From NCBI GenBank assembly GCA_950097015.1, contig CATNEN010000002.1:5549001-5613000 (forward strand): 64,000 bases of DNA. Reading direction: 5' to 3'. Below are positions 24,344 through 34,699 of this stretch, piece by piece. Within the stretch, counting starts at the first letter, position 1; each line of letters starts with the position of its first letter. The position numbers were made by a program, and so were the translations under genes. The DNA comes from Macrostomum hystrix. Lineage: Eukaryota > Platyhelminthes > Macrostomidae. The notes beneath the pieces were generated by a model that was not told where the DNA came from, searched no databases, and worked only from the letters and a program-made list of their open reading frames with translations.

Positions 24344-27089
24344 ATGTTCTCATCCGGAGCACTGGAGGTGAGCTCCACCTTCACCAAGCACGTCTGCGCC
24401 ATCTGCGGCGACAGAGCCTCTGGCAAGCACTACTCCGTGTACTCCTGCGAGGGCTGCAAGGGCTTTTTCAAGCGCACAGTCAGGAAGGATCTGAAGTACA
24501 CGTGTCGAGACGAGCGGCGCTGCTGCATCGACAAGCGGCAGCGGAATCGCTGCCAGTTCTGCCGCTACATGAAATGCCTCCAGATGGGCATGAAGCGCGA
24601 GGCGGTTCAGGAGGAGCGCCAGCGGGCAAAGGAGCGCGAGGAGGCGGCTGCTGCTGCTGCTAGCTGTAGCGCCGGTGCCAATTCGGTCATGGCCACCGTG
24701 GGCTCGCCTGCTAGCAGCGGCGGCAACTTCAACGATCCTAACACTCCGGCATCGGTTGGCGCAGGCTCCGGTGTGGGCGCTGTCTCCGCCGCTGCCTCCG
24801 CTGCTGACCACGGCATCGACGTGCAGAAGATTCTGGACGCTGAGCTGGCACTGGAGCCACCCGTCTCCTCCTATGTGGACGCCACCGACAATCCCGTGAG
24901 CTGCCTGCCTGTTTCTCTGTCTGTCACTCCCCCGTTCTCTGTCTGTCACTCCCCTGTTCTCTGTCTGTCACTCCCCTGTTCTCTATCTTTCACTCTCCTG
25001 TTCTCTATCTCTCAATCCCCCGTTCTGTCTGTCACTCTCCTGTTCTCTATCTCTCAATCCCCCGTTCTCTGTCTGTCACTCCCCTGTTCTCTGTCTGTCA
25101 CTCCCCTGTTCTCTATCTTTCACTCTCCTGTTCTCTATCTCTCAATCCCCCGTTCTGTCTGTCACTCTCCTGTTCTCTATCTCTCAATCCCCCGTTCTGT
25201 CTGTCACTCTCCTGTTCTCTATCTCTCAATCCCCCGTTCTGTCTGTCACTCTCCTGTTCTCTATCTCTCAATCCCCCGTTCTCTATCTTTCACTCCCTTG
25301 TTCTCTCTCTGGCACTCTACCGTTCTCAATACGTCATTTTACCGATCCGCCTGTCACTCATTGTTTGATCTGTCACTTGTCACGGTGTCTGTCACTCCAA
25401 TTCCGCATCCCAGGTGAGTCGGATCTGCCAGGCCGCTGACAAGCAGCTCATGGCCCTTGTCAACTGGGCCAAGCAGCTGCCTCACTTCTGTGAGTTGCCC
25501 CTAGAAGACCAGGTTGTGCTGATCAAGAGCAGCTGGAACGAGCTGCTCATCGCCTCGTTCTCCTATCGAAGCACCGTGGTGAGCAACGGCATCCTCCTGG
25601 CAACCGGTTTCCACGTGCACCGGGAGGTGGCCAAGGAGCACGGAGTCGGCGCCATCTTCGACCGGATCCTGGTTGAACTGGTGCAGAAGATGCGCGAGAT
25701 GCGAATGGACCGAACTGAGCTGGGCTGCCTCAAGGCCATTGTGCTGTTTAACTCTGACGCCAGATCGCTAACTGCCAGGACTCAGGTTGAGCAGGTGAGA
25801 TTCGGCTTTTGTAGAATTCGTTTTTTCTGGTGATTTCGGGTTTTAAGATTTTTTTCTGGACTTTTCGTATTGTCAGATTTAAGTCTTTTATAAAAGTTTC
25901 GGGTTTTTGATAACAGTTTCGGGTCTTTTTGATAAAAGTTTCGGGTTTTTTATAAAAGTTTCGGGGTTTTGATAAAAGTTTCGGGTTTTTTATAAAAGTT
26001 TCGGGTTTTTTATAAAAGTTTCGGGTTTTAAATGAAAGTTTCGGGTTTTCTATAAAAGTTTCGGGTTTTTGATAAAAGTTTCGGGGTTTTGATAAAAGTT
26101 TCGGGTTTTTTATAAAAGTTTCGGGTTATTTATGAAAGTTTCGGGTTTTAAATGAAAGTTTCGGGTTTTTTGATAAAAGTTTCGGGTTTTTGATAAAAGT
26201 TTCGGGTTTTTGATAAAAGTTTCAGGTTTTTTATAAAAGTTTCGGGTTTTTGATAAAAGTTTCAGGTTTTTTATAAAAGTTTCGGGTTTTTGATAAAATT
26301 TTCGGGTTTTTGATAAAAGTTTCGGGTTTTTGATGAAAGTTTCGGGTTTTTGATAAAAGTTTCGGGTTTTTGATAAAAGTTTCGGGTTTTTGATAAAAGT
26401 TTCGGGTTTTCGATAAAAGTTTCGGGTTTTTGATAAAAGTTTCGGGTTTTCGATAAAAGTTTCGGGTTTTCGATAAAAGTTTCGGGTTTTAAATAAAAGT
26501 TTCGGGTCTTGAATAAAAGTTTCGGGTTTTAAATGAAAGTTTCGGGTTTTTCTTCTGAAAGTTTCAGTTTTCAGAGGTTTCTGGGTTATTTTTGAATTCT
26601 CGTTTTTATTGTTAGGAATTTTTAAGATTTACGTTTTTCTGAAGTTTTAGCTGTTTTAGTCTTTAAAAAAACTTTCTTTAAATTTCAGTTTTTTCTCTAT
26701 TTTTTCGGTGTTATTTCTTATTGTTTCAAAAATATTGTCTATTAATCAAGTCAATTAATCTGACATAGTATTTTACGAAAGGTTTGAGTTTCTTCTAATG
26801 GTTCCGGTTTTTCTCACATGCAGAGCACAACATGCGATAAAAGTAAAACTCTATGCATACTGCGCACCCCATCACCGCACCCAAGGTACGAGACAAGCTC
26901 TACCTGGCCCTGGAGGAGTACTGCCGCAACGCCTACCCTGACGAGTCTGGCAGGTTCTCCCGCTTGCTGCTGCGACTGCCGGCCCTGCGCAGCATCGGCC
27001 TGAAGACCCTGGAGCACCTGTTCTTCTTCCAGCTGGTTGGACAGACTCCCGAGGACTCGTTCCTGGCCGAGATGCTGGCCGAGCCCTGA
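24344..27089 (+). CDS. RXR: Retinoid X receptor (NR2B family), 378 aa, three exons
   Basis: Exons 24344-24895, 25414-25794 and 26886-27089 join in phase 0 to 379 codons. Residues 18-83 form the DNA-binding domain: finger 1 Cys 18, 21, 35, 38; P-box CEGCKG; finger 2 Cys 54, 60, 70, 73; then [11 protein letters not shown], a near-diagnostic RXR/USP signature. A Ser/Ala/Gly-rich hinge follows. The ligand-binding domain starts with [10 protein letters not shown] and includes [13 protein letters not shown] (keeping the Arg that contacts the ligand carboxylate in vertebrate RXR), [28 protein letters not shown] and the AF-2 helix FLAEMLAEP. RXRs partner other nuclear receptors on direct repeats. The A/B domain is only about 16 residues and an in-frame stop lies two codons before the ATG, so an upstream coding exon cannot simply be read through. 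The exon 3 acceptor (CCCAAG) lacks a strong pyrimidine tract. HYSVYSC has Ser where Gly is usual. Confidence 0.93.
24896..25413. repeat. Tandem array filling RXR intron 1
   Basis: Pyrimidine-rich higher-order array mixing ctgtctgtcactcccctgtt and ctctatctctcaatcccccg modules, with a ~42-bp period in the middle. It starts within ~20 bases of the donor. The frame stays open through the intron, so an unspliced ORF (to 25417) looks like an RXR with a strange insert; the intron length, 518 nt, is not a multiple of three. Confidence 0.9.
25880..26560. repeat. 20-bp minisatellite in RXR intron 2
   Basis: About 34 copies of gtttcgggtttttgataaaa, with tataaaa and aatgaaa variants. Confidence 0.95.
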
Positions 27090-27158
27090 TTGGCTGAGCT
27101 GCTGGCTGAGCCCTGATTGGCTGAGCTGCTGGCCGAGCTCTGATTGGCTGAGCTGGAC
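27066..27158. repeat. Short tandem repeat overlapping the RXR stop codon
   Basis: Three to four copies of gagccctgattggctgagctgctggc-type sequence. The first copy encodes the last RXR residues and stop; later copies lie in the 3' UTR and repeat ccctgattggctgag. Each copy contains an inverted CCAAT (ATTGG). Confidence 0.85.
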
Positions 27159-27184
27159 TCTTCGCTACTAACTAATGTTCTCCA

Positions 27185-28062
27185 TTGCCCTGCTTACTGC
27201 CTCGATACTGTCTATCATCTAGACTGTCTTTGAATGCCTGTCTGTCTGTCTTCTAGACTGTCTTTGAATGCCTGTCTCTCTGTCTTCTAGACTGTCTTTG
27301 AATGCCTGTCTCTCTGTCTTCTAGACTGTCTTTGAATGCCTGTCTCTCTGTCTTCTAGACTGTCTTTGATTGCCTGTCTGTCTGTCTTCTAGACTGTCTT
27401 TGAATGCCTGTCAGTCTGTCTTCTAGACTGTCTTTGAATGCCTGTCTCTCTGTCTTCTAGACTGTCTTTGAATGCCTGTCTCTCTGTCTTCTAGACTGTC
27501 TTTGAATGCCTGTCTCTCTGTCTTCTAGACTGTCTTTGATTGCCTGTCTGTCTGTCTTCTAGACTGTCTTTGAATGCCTGTCTCTCTGTCTTCTAGACTG
27601 TCTTTGAATGCCTGTCTCTCTGTCTTCTAGACTGTCTTTGATTGCCTGTCTCTCTGTCTTCTAGACTGTCTTTGAATGCCTGTCTCTCTGTCTTCTAGAC
27701 TGTCTTTGATTGCCTGTCTCTCTGTCTTCTAGACTGTCTTTGAATGCCTGTCTCTCTGTCTTCTAGACTGTCTTTGAATGCCTGTCTCTCTGTCTTCTAG
27801 ACTGTCTTTGATTGCCTGTCTCTCTGTCTTCTAGACTGTCTTTGATTGCCTGTCTCTCTGTCTTCTAGACTGTCTTTGATTGCCTGTCTCTCTGTCTTCT
27901 AGACTGTCTTTGATTGCCTGTCTCTCTGTCTTCTAGACTGTCTTTGATTACCTGTCTCTCTGTCTTCTAGACTGTCTTTGATTGCCTGTCTCTCTGTCTT
28001 CTAGACTGTCTTTGATTGCCTGTCTCTCTGTCTTCTAGACTGTCTTTGATTGCCTGTCTGAT
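27185..28062. repeat. 34-bp minisatellite in RXR 3' region
   Basis: About 25 copies of a unit containing ttctagactgtctttgaatg and cctgtctctctgtc. Upstream copies mostly have gaatgcc and downstream copies gattgcc. It lies between the RXR stop codon and an AATAAA at 28199, so it may be in the transcript's 3' UTR. Confidence 0.95.
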
Positions 28063-28198
28063 TCATTTAGTTTCTGTATCTTGCTTGTTTTTTTTATTTA
28101 TCTAACAGAAGCTGTGTCTCCACCTTCTGTTCTCTACCTCACTGACCCGGCCCTCTCTTGGCGTCGTGTTTTGCATGACAAATAATATATATATTTAT

Positions 28199-28204
28199 AA
28201 TAAA
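28199..28204 (+). terminator. Candidate poly(A) signal of RXR
   Basis: AATAAA in an AT-rich context about 1.1 kb after the RXR stop codon, just beyond the 34-bp array. Others exist further downstream (about 28763 and 29279). Confidence 0.4.
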
Positions 28205-29424
28205 CAACTATTTATTCACAGTGGTTGAATTGGCGCTGTAAATAACACTGTACATAGATTAGTTGCGTTGCTGTTTTACAGTTTCTAGTGCTGCTGTTTA
28301 TCTAAATATGTTCATTTATTCATAATGTTGTTATAACCGAACTTTATACATTTGCAAGTCATTACTATAAGTATTATCATAGGGTGCGTTTTTTAATTGG
28401 GAATTGGCAGATTTTCAAATTCTGTTAAATTCAAAATATTTTTGTACAGTTTTTTTTCTTCTATTATTTTGTTTTAACGAACCTTATAATTTGTTTATTT
28501 TATGCGATGTACAGCAGATTCTGGCATAGTCTATTCTGATTTTTTAAATCACCTCTTATCGCCCTCCCCATTTGTTATTTCTAATTATTCTGTTGTCCAA
28601 ACAATTTCGGTGATTTTGTTTGTACGAAAGTAGACTTTTTTAGTCTTTGTTTGTGAAATGCATTGCGTCATTTGCTATGTACTTTAAAGCTTAGGAAAGT
28701 GTACTTTTTCTTTCAGGTGTACTTTTAGTATCTATTTTTGTCCGTTAGGTTTTGATGTGTGCAATAAATCATATCAGCGGGTAAAAAAGTACATCAGGGA
28801 TTCAGGAGAAGTACATTTAAGAATGTGCAAAAGTACAGGGTTCTGGTAAAAGTACATTAAAGTGCTTGAAAAGTTAAAGCCTTTATTGGTCTATTTTTAT
28901 CTAGTAAATTTATCAATTTTTTTCTCTTGTGTAATTTCAAGTGGCTCTAGAATGCTACAGTCACTGCTGCTATATCCTTCTATTTAAATACATTTTCACT
29001 TGTTAGAACAATTTTCTAATTAATGCTCCGGTCTCAAATAGTTTTTATTATTTAATTCATCTCAAAGTCTCAAATCTGTACATTGTGATCTTCCATTTTT
29101 AGTGCGAGAAATTCAGCGTTCAACAATTTTCATGGTCCATCGCTTAGTTAGGTTTTGTATCGTTGAAATTATTACAATGTTATTGGTTCTCTTTCATATT
29201 TAATACTGCTTACTTTGTACTTATATACTTTTTTAACGGAATGACCTTTATTTGTACATGCTCGCTTCGAGGATTGTGAAATAAATATCAGCAGGCGCTG
29301 TTAATATGGGAATCCATTCGACTGCTAGAAATCCATCATTGATCAAGACTTGTCATTTTATCAAACTCATTTCCTTTCTTTGTCGATTGCTGAAGCCTTG
29401 CACTATCTTTCTAGTAAGCAACTT
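28205..29424. other. AT-rich non-coding region
   Basis: No exon recognised. A local cluster of agtaca words at 28690-28870 is the only pattern I noticed. Confidence 0.5.
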
Positions 29425-29620
29425 ACTACCAGCATAATAATAATGACATAATAATGACATAATAACTGCAGGAGGGCCGCAGGCACTGGCATATCATTTA
29501 GTGCCAAGGAGGAGACGGGTTCTGCCAATTTCCCTGACTCGCACACACCCACACGCACACGGATACCGTACGCAGGCACATACATGTGTGTACATCTGTC
29601 TAGACTTTCTTATCGTCTAT
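29425..29620 (+). repeat. Dispersed repeat family, copy 2
   Basis: Shares with copies 1 and 4 the AT-rich leader, gcaggaggg, tcattt(a/g)gtg, the gaggag and ctgcc blocks, then cggataccgtacgcaggcac and gtgtacatctg. Similarity to the copy at 48570-48745 spans about 180 bp. Confidence 0.65.
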
Positions 29621-29635
29621 GACAGATTGTAAGCT

Positions 29636-29905
29636 TAAACGTAGGGAGTGACAGTAGAGAAGGGAGTGACAGGAGAGAAGGGAGTGACAGGAGAGAAGCG
29701 AGTGACAGGAGAGAAGGGAGTCAAAGGAGAGAAGGGAGTCAAAGGAGAGAAATGAGTGACAGGAGAGAAGCGAGTGACAGGAGAGAGGCGAGTGACAGGA
29801 GGGAAGCGAGTGACAGAAGAGAAGAGAGTGACAGGAGAGAAGAGAGTGACAGAAGAGAAGAGAGTGACAGAAGAGGAGGGAGTGACAGGAGAGAAGGTCT
29901 TGTAT
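29636..29905. repeat. 18-bp minisatellite
   Basis: About 14 copies of gggagtgacaggagagaa downstream of the small peptide gene. The minus strand is open because 18 is a multiple of three; not a gene. Confidence 0.93.
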
Positions 29906-30038
29906 CCGGGGTAGAATAAGAATGAAGGTTCGGGAATCTGAACTAGACAAAAATCAATCTAAAAAGCCAATTAAATCGAAAGACAATTTACGAAAACACC
30001 AGACGGTCATTTTTCCTTTGATCAGTTGATAAATATTG

Positions 30039-30052
30039 TTTATTTGTTTATT
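30039..30052 (-). terminator. Twin poly(A) signals of the small peptide gene
   Basis: Two overlapping-range AATAAA words on the minus strand (30047-30052 and 30039-30044) lie about 95-110 bases after the peptide stop codon, at the expected distance for a short 3' UTR. Confidence 0.6.
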
Positions 30053-30146
30053 CTTAGACATAGTTAAGTTAGCGAGAACTGGAAAATGTACAGTTGTATT
30101 AGTTGTTGTGTCAGTGATTCACACAGGCAGGGCTGTTGCTGCTGCC

Positions 30147-30365
30147 TCAGCCGCGGAACAAGCGCCTCCTGCGCCATCGAATGAACCACTTCTGCTGGGC
30201 CGCCGCCTCCTCGTCCTCGGGCTTGGACTCAGTCGGCTCCTCGATTCGCGACATCAGGTCCGCCAGCGGGCCATCGTCCTCCTCCTCGTTGACTTCATGG
30301 TCGCCTGCGGAGATCAGCAGGGCGAGGCTGGCGCAGGCCAGCAGGGCTAGCAGAGCACGGTGCAT
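30147..30365 (-). CDS. Small secreted cationic peptide precursor, 72 aa, unrecognised
   Basis: I do not recognise a named family. The ORF is a compact intronless unit. A TATA box lies about 70 bases upstream of the ATG and AATAAA signals about 100 bases after the stop. Residues 1-20 look like a signal peptide: MHR, then a Leu/Ala-rich core, then ISAG. Residues about 22-57 are strongly acidic and contain runs of Glu and Asp. The tail KWFIRWRRRRLFRG carries seven basic residues, two Trp and two Phe. Signal, anionic pro-piece and Trp/Arg-rich cationic tail is the layout of antimicrobial peptide precursors such as cnidarian arminins, though no similarity is claimed. A neuropeptide with C-terminal Gly amidation is the main alternative. 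No dibasic site precedes the tail, so the processing point is unclear. Bioactivity is inference from composition only. Confidence 0.7.
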   Translation of the reverse strand: MHRALLALLACASLALLISAGDHEVNEEEDDGPLADLMSRIEEPTESKPEDEEAAAQQKWFIRWRRRRLFRG

Positions 30366-30432
30366 TGTCCAGAGGCTTTGGATGTCGTGTTTAAAGAGGC
30401 TTGCTTTTTACAAGAGGCCAGACCGCCTTGGC

Positions 30433-30439
30433 TTTTATA
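30433..30439 (-). promoter_or_regulatory. TATA box of the small peptide gene
   Basis: TATAAAA on the minus strand about 68 bases before the peptide ATG. A start site some 30 bases downstream would leave a 5' UTR of about 35-40 bases. Confidence 0.6.
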
Positions 30440-30894
30440 GTCGGACTTTTCTCAGCGCATTTTCTTTGCCAAGCTGGGCAAAACGTGACACCCTCGATGG
30501 TCAAGACTTCTTTTTAAGCCACTTAATTGCTTTTCCCCCCCCCAAGGCCAAACTGAGCGCTGCCAGCCATTGTCAGTGGCAGACAGCCCAAACGAGTTGA
30601 TGCAGCAACACACAAATTTCTTTATTCTTTTTCTACATTCAGCGCCACTCAGACAGGTTTGCAACTGTGAGATTCGGGGCATGGCCTTGAGATCGAAATT
30701 AGAGCACTGCTTTGCCCGTGAGAAGATAAACTTGTTTCTTTCTGTCTATAAGACTGCAAGATGATTATAAGCAATGAGAAATAAGCAGCCAATTATTTAA
30801 AGAATGGCTGGAATATTCTCAAAACACTGTAGGTAGCTCTAAAAAACTAACTAAAGAAATAAAACTATTTATTTTAGCACACGCGTGGGCTGTT
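30440..30894. other. Upstream region of the small peptide gene
   Basis: No exon recognised. Contains a run of C residues at about 30534-30543. Probably promoter-proximal and intergenic sequence. Confidence 0.4.
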
Positions 30895-31035
30895 CAGATG
30901 AGATGAGGTTATGAGATAAAAGATGCACACACAAATGAGTGTGCTTGCTCAGGAGTCAGCGGAATGGGCAGAATTGCCACCTCGCATGCAGGCTGCGATA
31001 AAATGATGCTTTGATGCCCATAGCACTCTCACAAG
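30895..31035 (-). repeat. Dispersed repeat family, copy 3 (partial)
   Basis: Antisense to copy 1. The plus strand shows caggagtcagcggaatgggc and agaattgcc, followed by diverged flanks. Confidence 0.55.
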
Positions 31036-31495
31036 TTCACCAGCTGGGAATTACTTGGGGGATCTCACTTGGGATTGTGGGGATCACTTGGGATCGTGAG
31101 GATCAATTGGGATTGTGGGGATCAATTGGGATTGTGGGGATCTCACTTGGGATCGTGAGGATCAATTGGGATCGTGAGGATCAATTGGGATTGTGGGGAT
31201 CAATTGGGATTGTGGGGATCTCACTTGGGATTGTGGGGATCACTTGGGATCGTGAGGATCAATTGGGATTGTGGGGATCACTTGGGATTGTGGGGATCAC
31301 TTAGGATTGTTAGGGATTAATAGGGATTGTCGGGGATCACTTAGGGTTGTTAGGGATTAATCGGGATTTTCGGGGATCACTTAGGATTGTTAGGGATTAA
31401 TAGGGATTGTCGGGGATCACATAAGATGGTTAGGGATTAATTGGGATTATCGGGGATCACTTAGGATTGGTAGGGATTAATTGGGATTGTTTTTG
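31036..31495. repeat. ~18-19-bp minisatellite
   Basis: About 24 copies of ggggatcaattgggattgt-type units. It changes after 31310 to a longer compound unit containing ttaggattgttagggattaa. Confidence 0.92.
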
Positions 31496-32190
31496 GAGTA
31501 TTTCTGTGTCTTAGAAATGTAAAAATATATGAAAATTTTTCTTTTTTTCTTGTACAGCGAGTTCCATTATTTCTTATATTTTATTCAAGAACAGTCGTAA
31601 TTTAAGTTTATTTAGTACACATTGCACTTCCAAAACATGTTGAGCGTTGTGGCAAATTTTGCTTCCAAGATTCCATGCATAAACCAGTTTTATTTTAAAG
31701 CAATTAATTTGAAAATTATATTAAGCAAGCAAATAAAGTTGTGTAAATCATGTAGAAATAAATGGAATTAAACACAAATATAAAATGGACAACAATTGTG
31801 CTTAACAAGCGACTAGAAAGTTAATAGTCAAAAGTAAAAATAGGAAAAACGAATGTTTGTTTACTTACAGGCAGTTTAAAATGATGCCCAAAGTTTGGTA
31901 AACAAAGACATGGTAAATTTGCTTTGACTAGGCCTGTGGTTGATATGTAACACAAGTGAGGAAATACAATGGCGGCGTGCTCGAAAAAAGTAAGACAAAA
32001 CTGCATTTTCGCTAACTGGAATTCATAATAAGGAATTCTGAACTGCGTTTGCTGACAATTGTAAAAAAATAATTTTCACTATTGCCCTGAAGTTACCGTA
32101 CTTGCTACTTACAGTAGCTAGTTGACGAAAACTTCTGTAGCAAAAATCATTTTCAGCAGTTATTAATTGGGTAGAGGAAGCGAACTGTCA
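31496..32190. other. AT-rich non-coding region
   Basis: No exon or element recognised; 3' flank of the minus-strand LARGE gene. Confidence 0.5.
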
Positions 32191-32191
32191 C

Positions 32192-32850
32192 AATAGTCAT
32201 AAACCATTTTGGATAGTCATAAACCATTTTGGGGCAGTCATAAACCATTTTGGATAGTCATAAACCATTTTGGGGCAGTCATAAACCATTTTGGGGCAGT
32301 CATAAACCATTTTGGATAGTCATAAACCATTTTGGGGCAGTCATAAACCATTTTGGGGCAGTCATAAACCATTTTGGGGTAGTCATAAACCATTTTGGGG
32401 TAGTCATAAACAATTTTGGGGCAGTCATAAACCATTTTGGATAGTCATAAACCATTTTGGGGCAGTCATAAACCATTTTGGGGCAGTCATAAACCATTTT
32501 GGGGCAGTCATAAACCATTTTGGGGTAGTCATAAACCATTTTGGGGCAGTCATAAACAATTTTGGGGTTGTCATAAACCATTTTGGGGTTGTCATAAACC
32601 ATTTTGGGGTAGTCATAAACTATTTTGGGGTAGTCATAAACTATTTTGGGGTTGTCATAAACCATTTTGGGGCAGTCATAAACCATTTTGGGGTAGTCAT
32701 AAACTATTTTGGGGTAGTCATAAACCATTTTGGGGTAGTCATAAACCATTTTGGGGTAGTCATAAACCATTTTGGGGCAGTCATAAACAATTTTGGGGTA
32801 GTCATAAACCATTTCTAACAGTCATAAACCATTTCTAACAGTCATAAACC
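32192..32850. repeat. 21-bp minisatellite abutting the LARGE stop codon
   Basis: About 31 copies of agtcataaaccattttgggg plus one base. The last copies (atttctaaca variant) end about 24 bases from the LARGE stop, so the array should be transcribed as 3' UTR. Both strands are open in several frames; those frames are artefacts. Confidence 0.96.
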
Positions 32851-32873
32851 ATTTCTAACAGTCATGCTGAGAC

Positions 32874-34660
32874 TCAAGAACCCATCGGTGCTCCAATGTC
32901 GCGCCTGAATGACAGGTATTTGAGCGCCCTGACTCCGTGCTTCTTGGCCAGGTATTTGATGTACTCCACTTTGAGCGTGTTGATGCAGTGTCGGTACTCG
33001 GGAATGAAGCGGAATCTCGCCACATCCAAGCTAGGCGCATGGGGCAGGTGCACAATGAAAGCATTGGGCAGGACTCTGAATGAGAAGCCCAGAATGTCCA
33101 GCTGCATGATGAAGGATACTTTATTCCAGCCGAAGCCGACGAATCTTGTGTCGAAGCGGGCTGAGTCCCTGCCAATCACAACGTAGGGCTCAAAATCTGC
33201 CTGCCAGCTCACCGGGTAGGCCTGTGTAGCAGACTTCCACCTGGTGAAGTCTGTGGCCCGGTGACCCTCGCGAAATACCTGCGGATTCGAGGATGGGGAT
33301 AAGAATATATATGAGAACAGGTGTGAGACTAGATATGAGAACAGGTGTGAGACTAGATATGAGAACAGGTGTAAGACTAGATATGAGAACACCCTGTAAA
33401 AAAATCGGCTGCTTCTTCGGCGGGTTTTTTTGCAAAATAGGAGTGGAATCTACCAAAATCCCCTTATCTCGCAAGAGTTAAAGAAACCACCCAGGAAGCA
33501 GCCGATGTAACCGTAAATTGTGCGGAAACCGCCGAAGAATCACCCGAACCAGTGGCCCATGGGACAACCAGAGAATTATTTACGGGCGATTCCTCGGCGG
33601 TTTCTGAGCATGGAATCTTCCGAACTGGAGGATTCTTTGGGTGATTCCATTTCGCCACCAAGAAGCACCGAGAAAACGCCCAGTTGGGTAGATTCTAAGC
33701 ATGGAATCATCCGATTGGTATGTTTCCAGCGTTCGGCTGTTTCTTTTTCTGGAAACACCGCAGATTCCAACTGGAATCACCCAAAGAAACATCCTTATTT
33801 TTTAGCGGGCAGGCGTAAAACTAGATATGAGAACAGGTGTAAGACTAGATATGAGAACAGGTATGAGACTAGATATGAGAACATGTGTAAGACTAGATAT
33901 GAGAACAGGTGTGAGACTAGATATGAGACCAGGCGTAAGACTAGATATGAGAACAGGTGTGAGACTAGATATGAGAACAGGCGTAAGACTAGATATGAGA
34001 ACAGGTATGAGACTAGATATGAGAACAGGTGTAAGACTAGATATGAGAACAGGTGTGAGACTAGATATGAGAACAGGTGTGAGACTAGATATGATAACAG
34101 GTGTGAGACTAGATATGAGACTAGATTTAAGACTAGATTTGAGACCAGATATGAGACTACATATGAGACTAGATATGAGACTAGATATGAGACTAGATTT
34201 GAGACTAGATTTGAGACTAGATATGAGACTAGATATGAGACAAGACAAGATAAGAGACGAGATATATTATAGTACATATGAGACTAGTATGAGACTATAT
34301 ATGAGACTAGATATAAGACTAGATATGAGACTAGATATGAGACAAGACAAGATAAGAGACGAGATATATTATAGTACATATGAGACTAGATATGAGACTA
34401 GATATGAGACAAGACAAGATAAGAGACGAGATATATTATAGTACATATGAGACTAGTATGAGACTTATATGAGAACATGTGTGAGACTAGATATGAGACT
34501 AGAAATGAGAAAAGGTGAGAATACAGGTAATCAAGCCCTTACCTCCTGTCGGAAGGGCACAATTTCGCCCAGATTCAATCGGCCCAGCAGGTCGGCTTTG
34601 CTATTTGGAAATCTCAGCTTATACTGAAAGGTCTCAAAAGCTGGCACAATCAGGGCCACT

Positions 34661-34699
<39 letters not shown>

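Noticed and set aside
24344-25417. Single 357-codon RXR-like frame running through intron 1
   Set aside because: The tail after residue 184 is repeat sequence; splicing 24895 to 25414 restores the conserved ligand-binding domain.
26821-26885. Alternative RXR exon 3 acceptor at cacatgcag (26823)
   Set aside because: It has a better pyrimidine tract, but entering there puts the conserved final exon out of frame.
33520-34272. 250-codon plus-strand frame
   Set aside because: Spans the MITE-like insertion and the 24-bp array in a LARGE intron; repetitive RYENR-type product.
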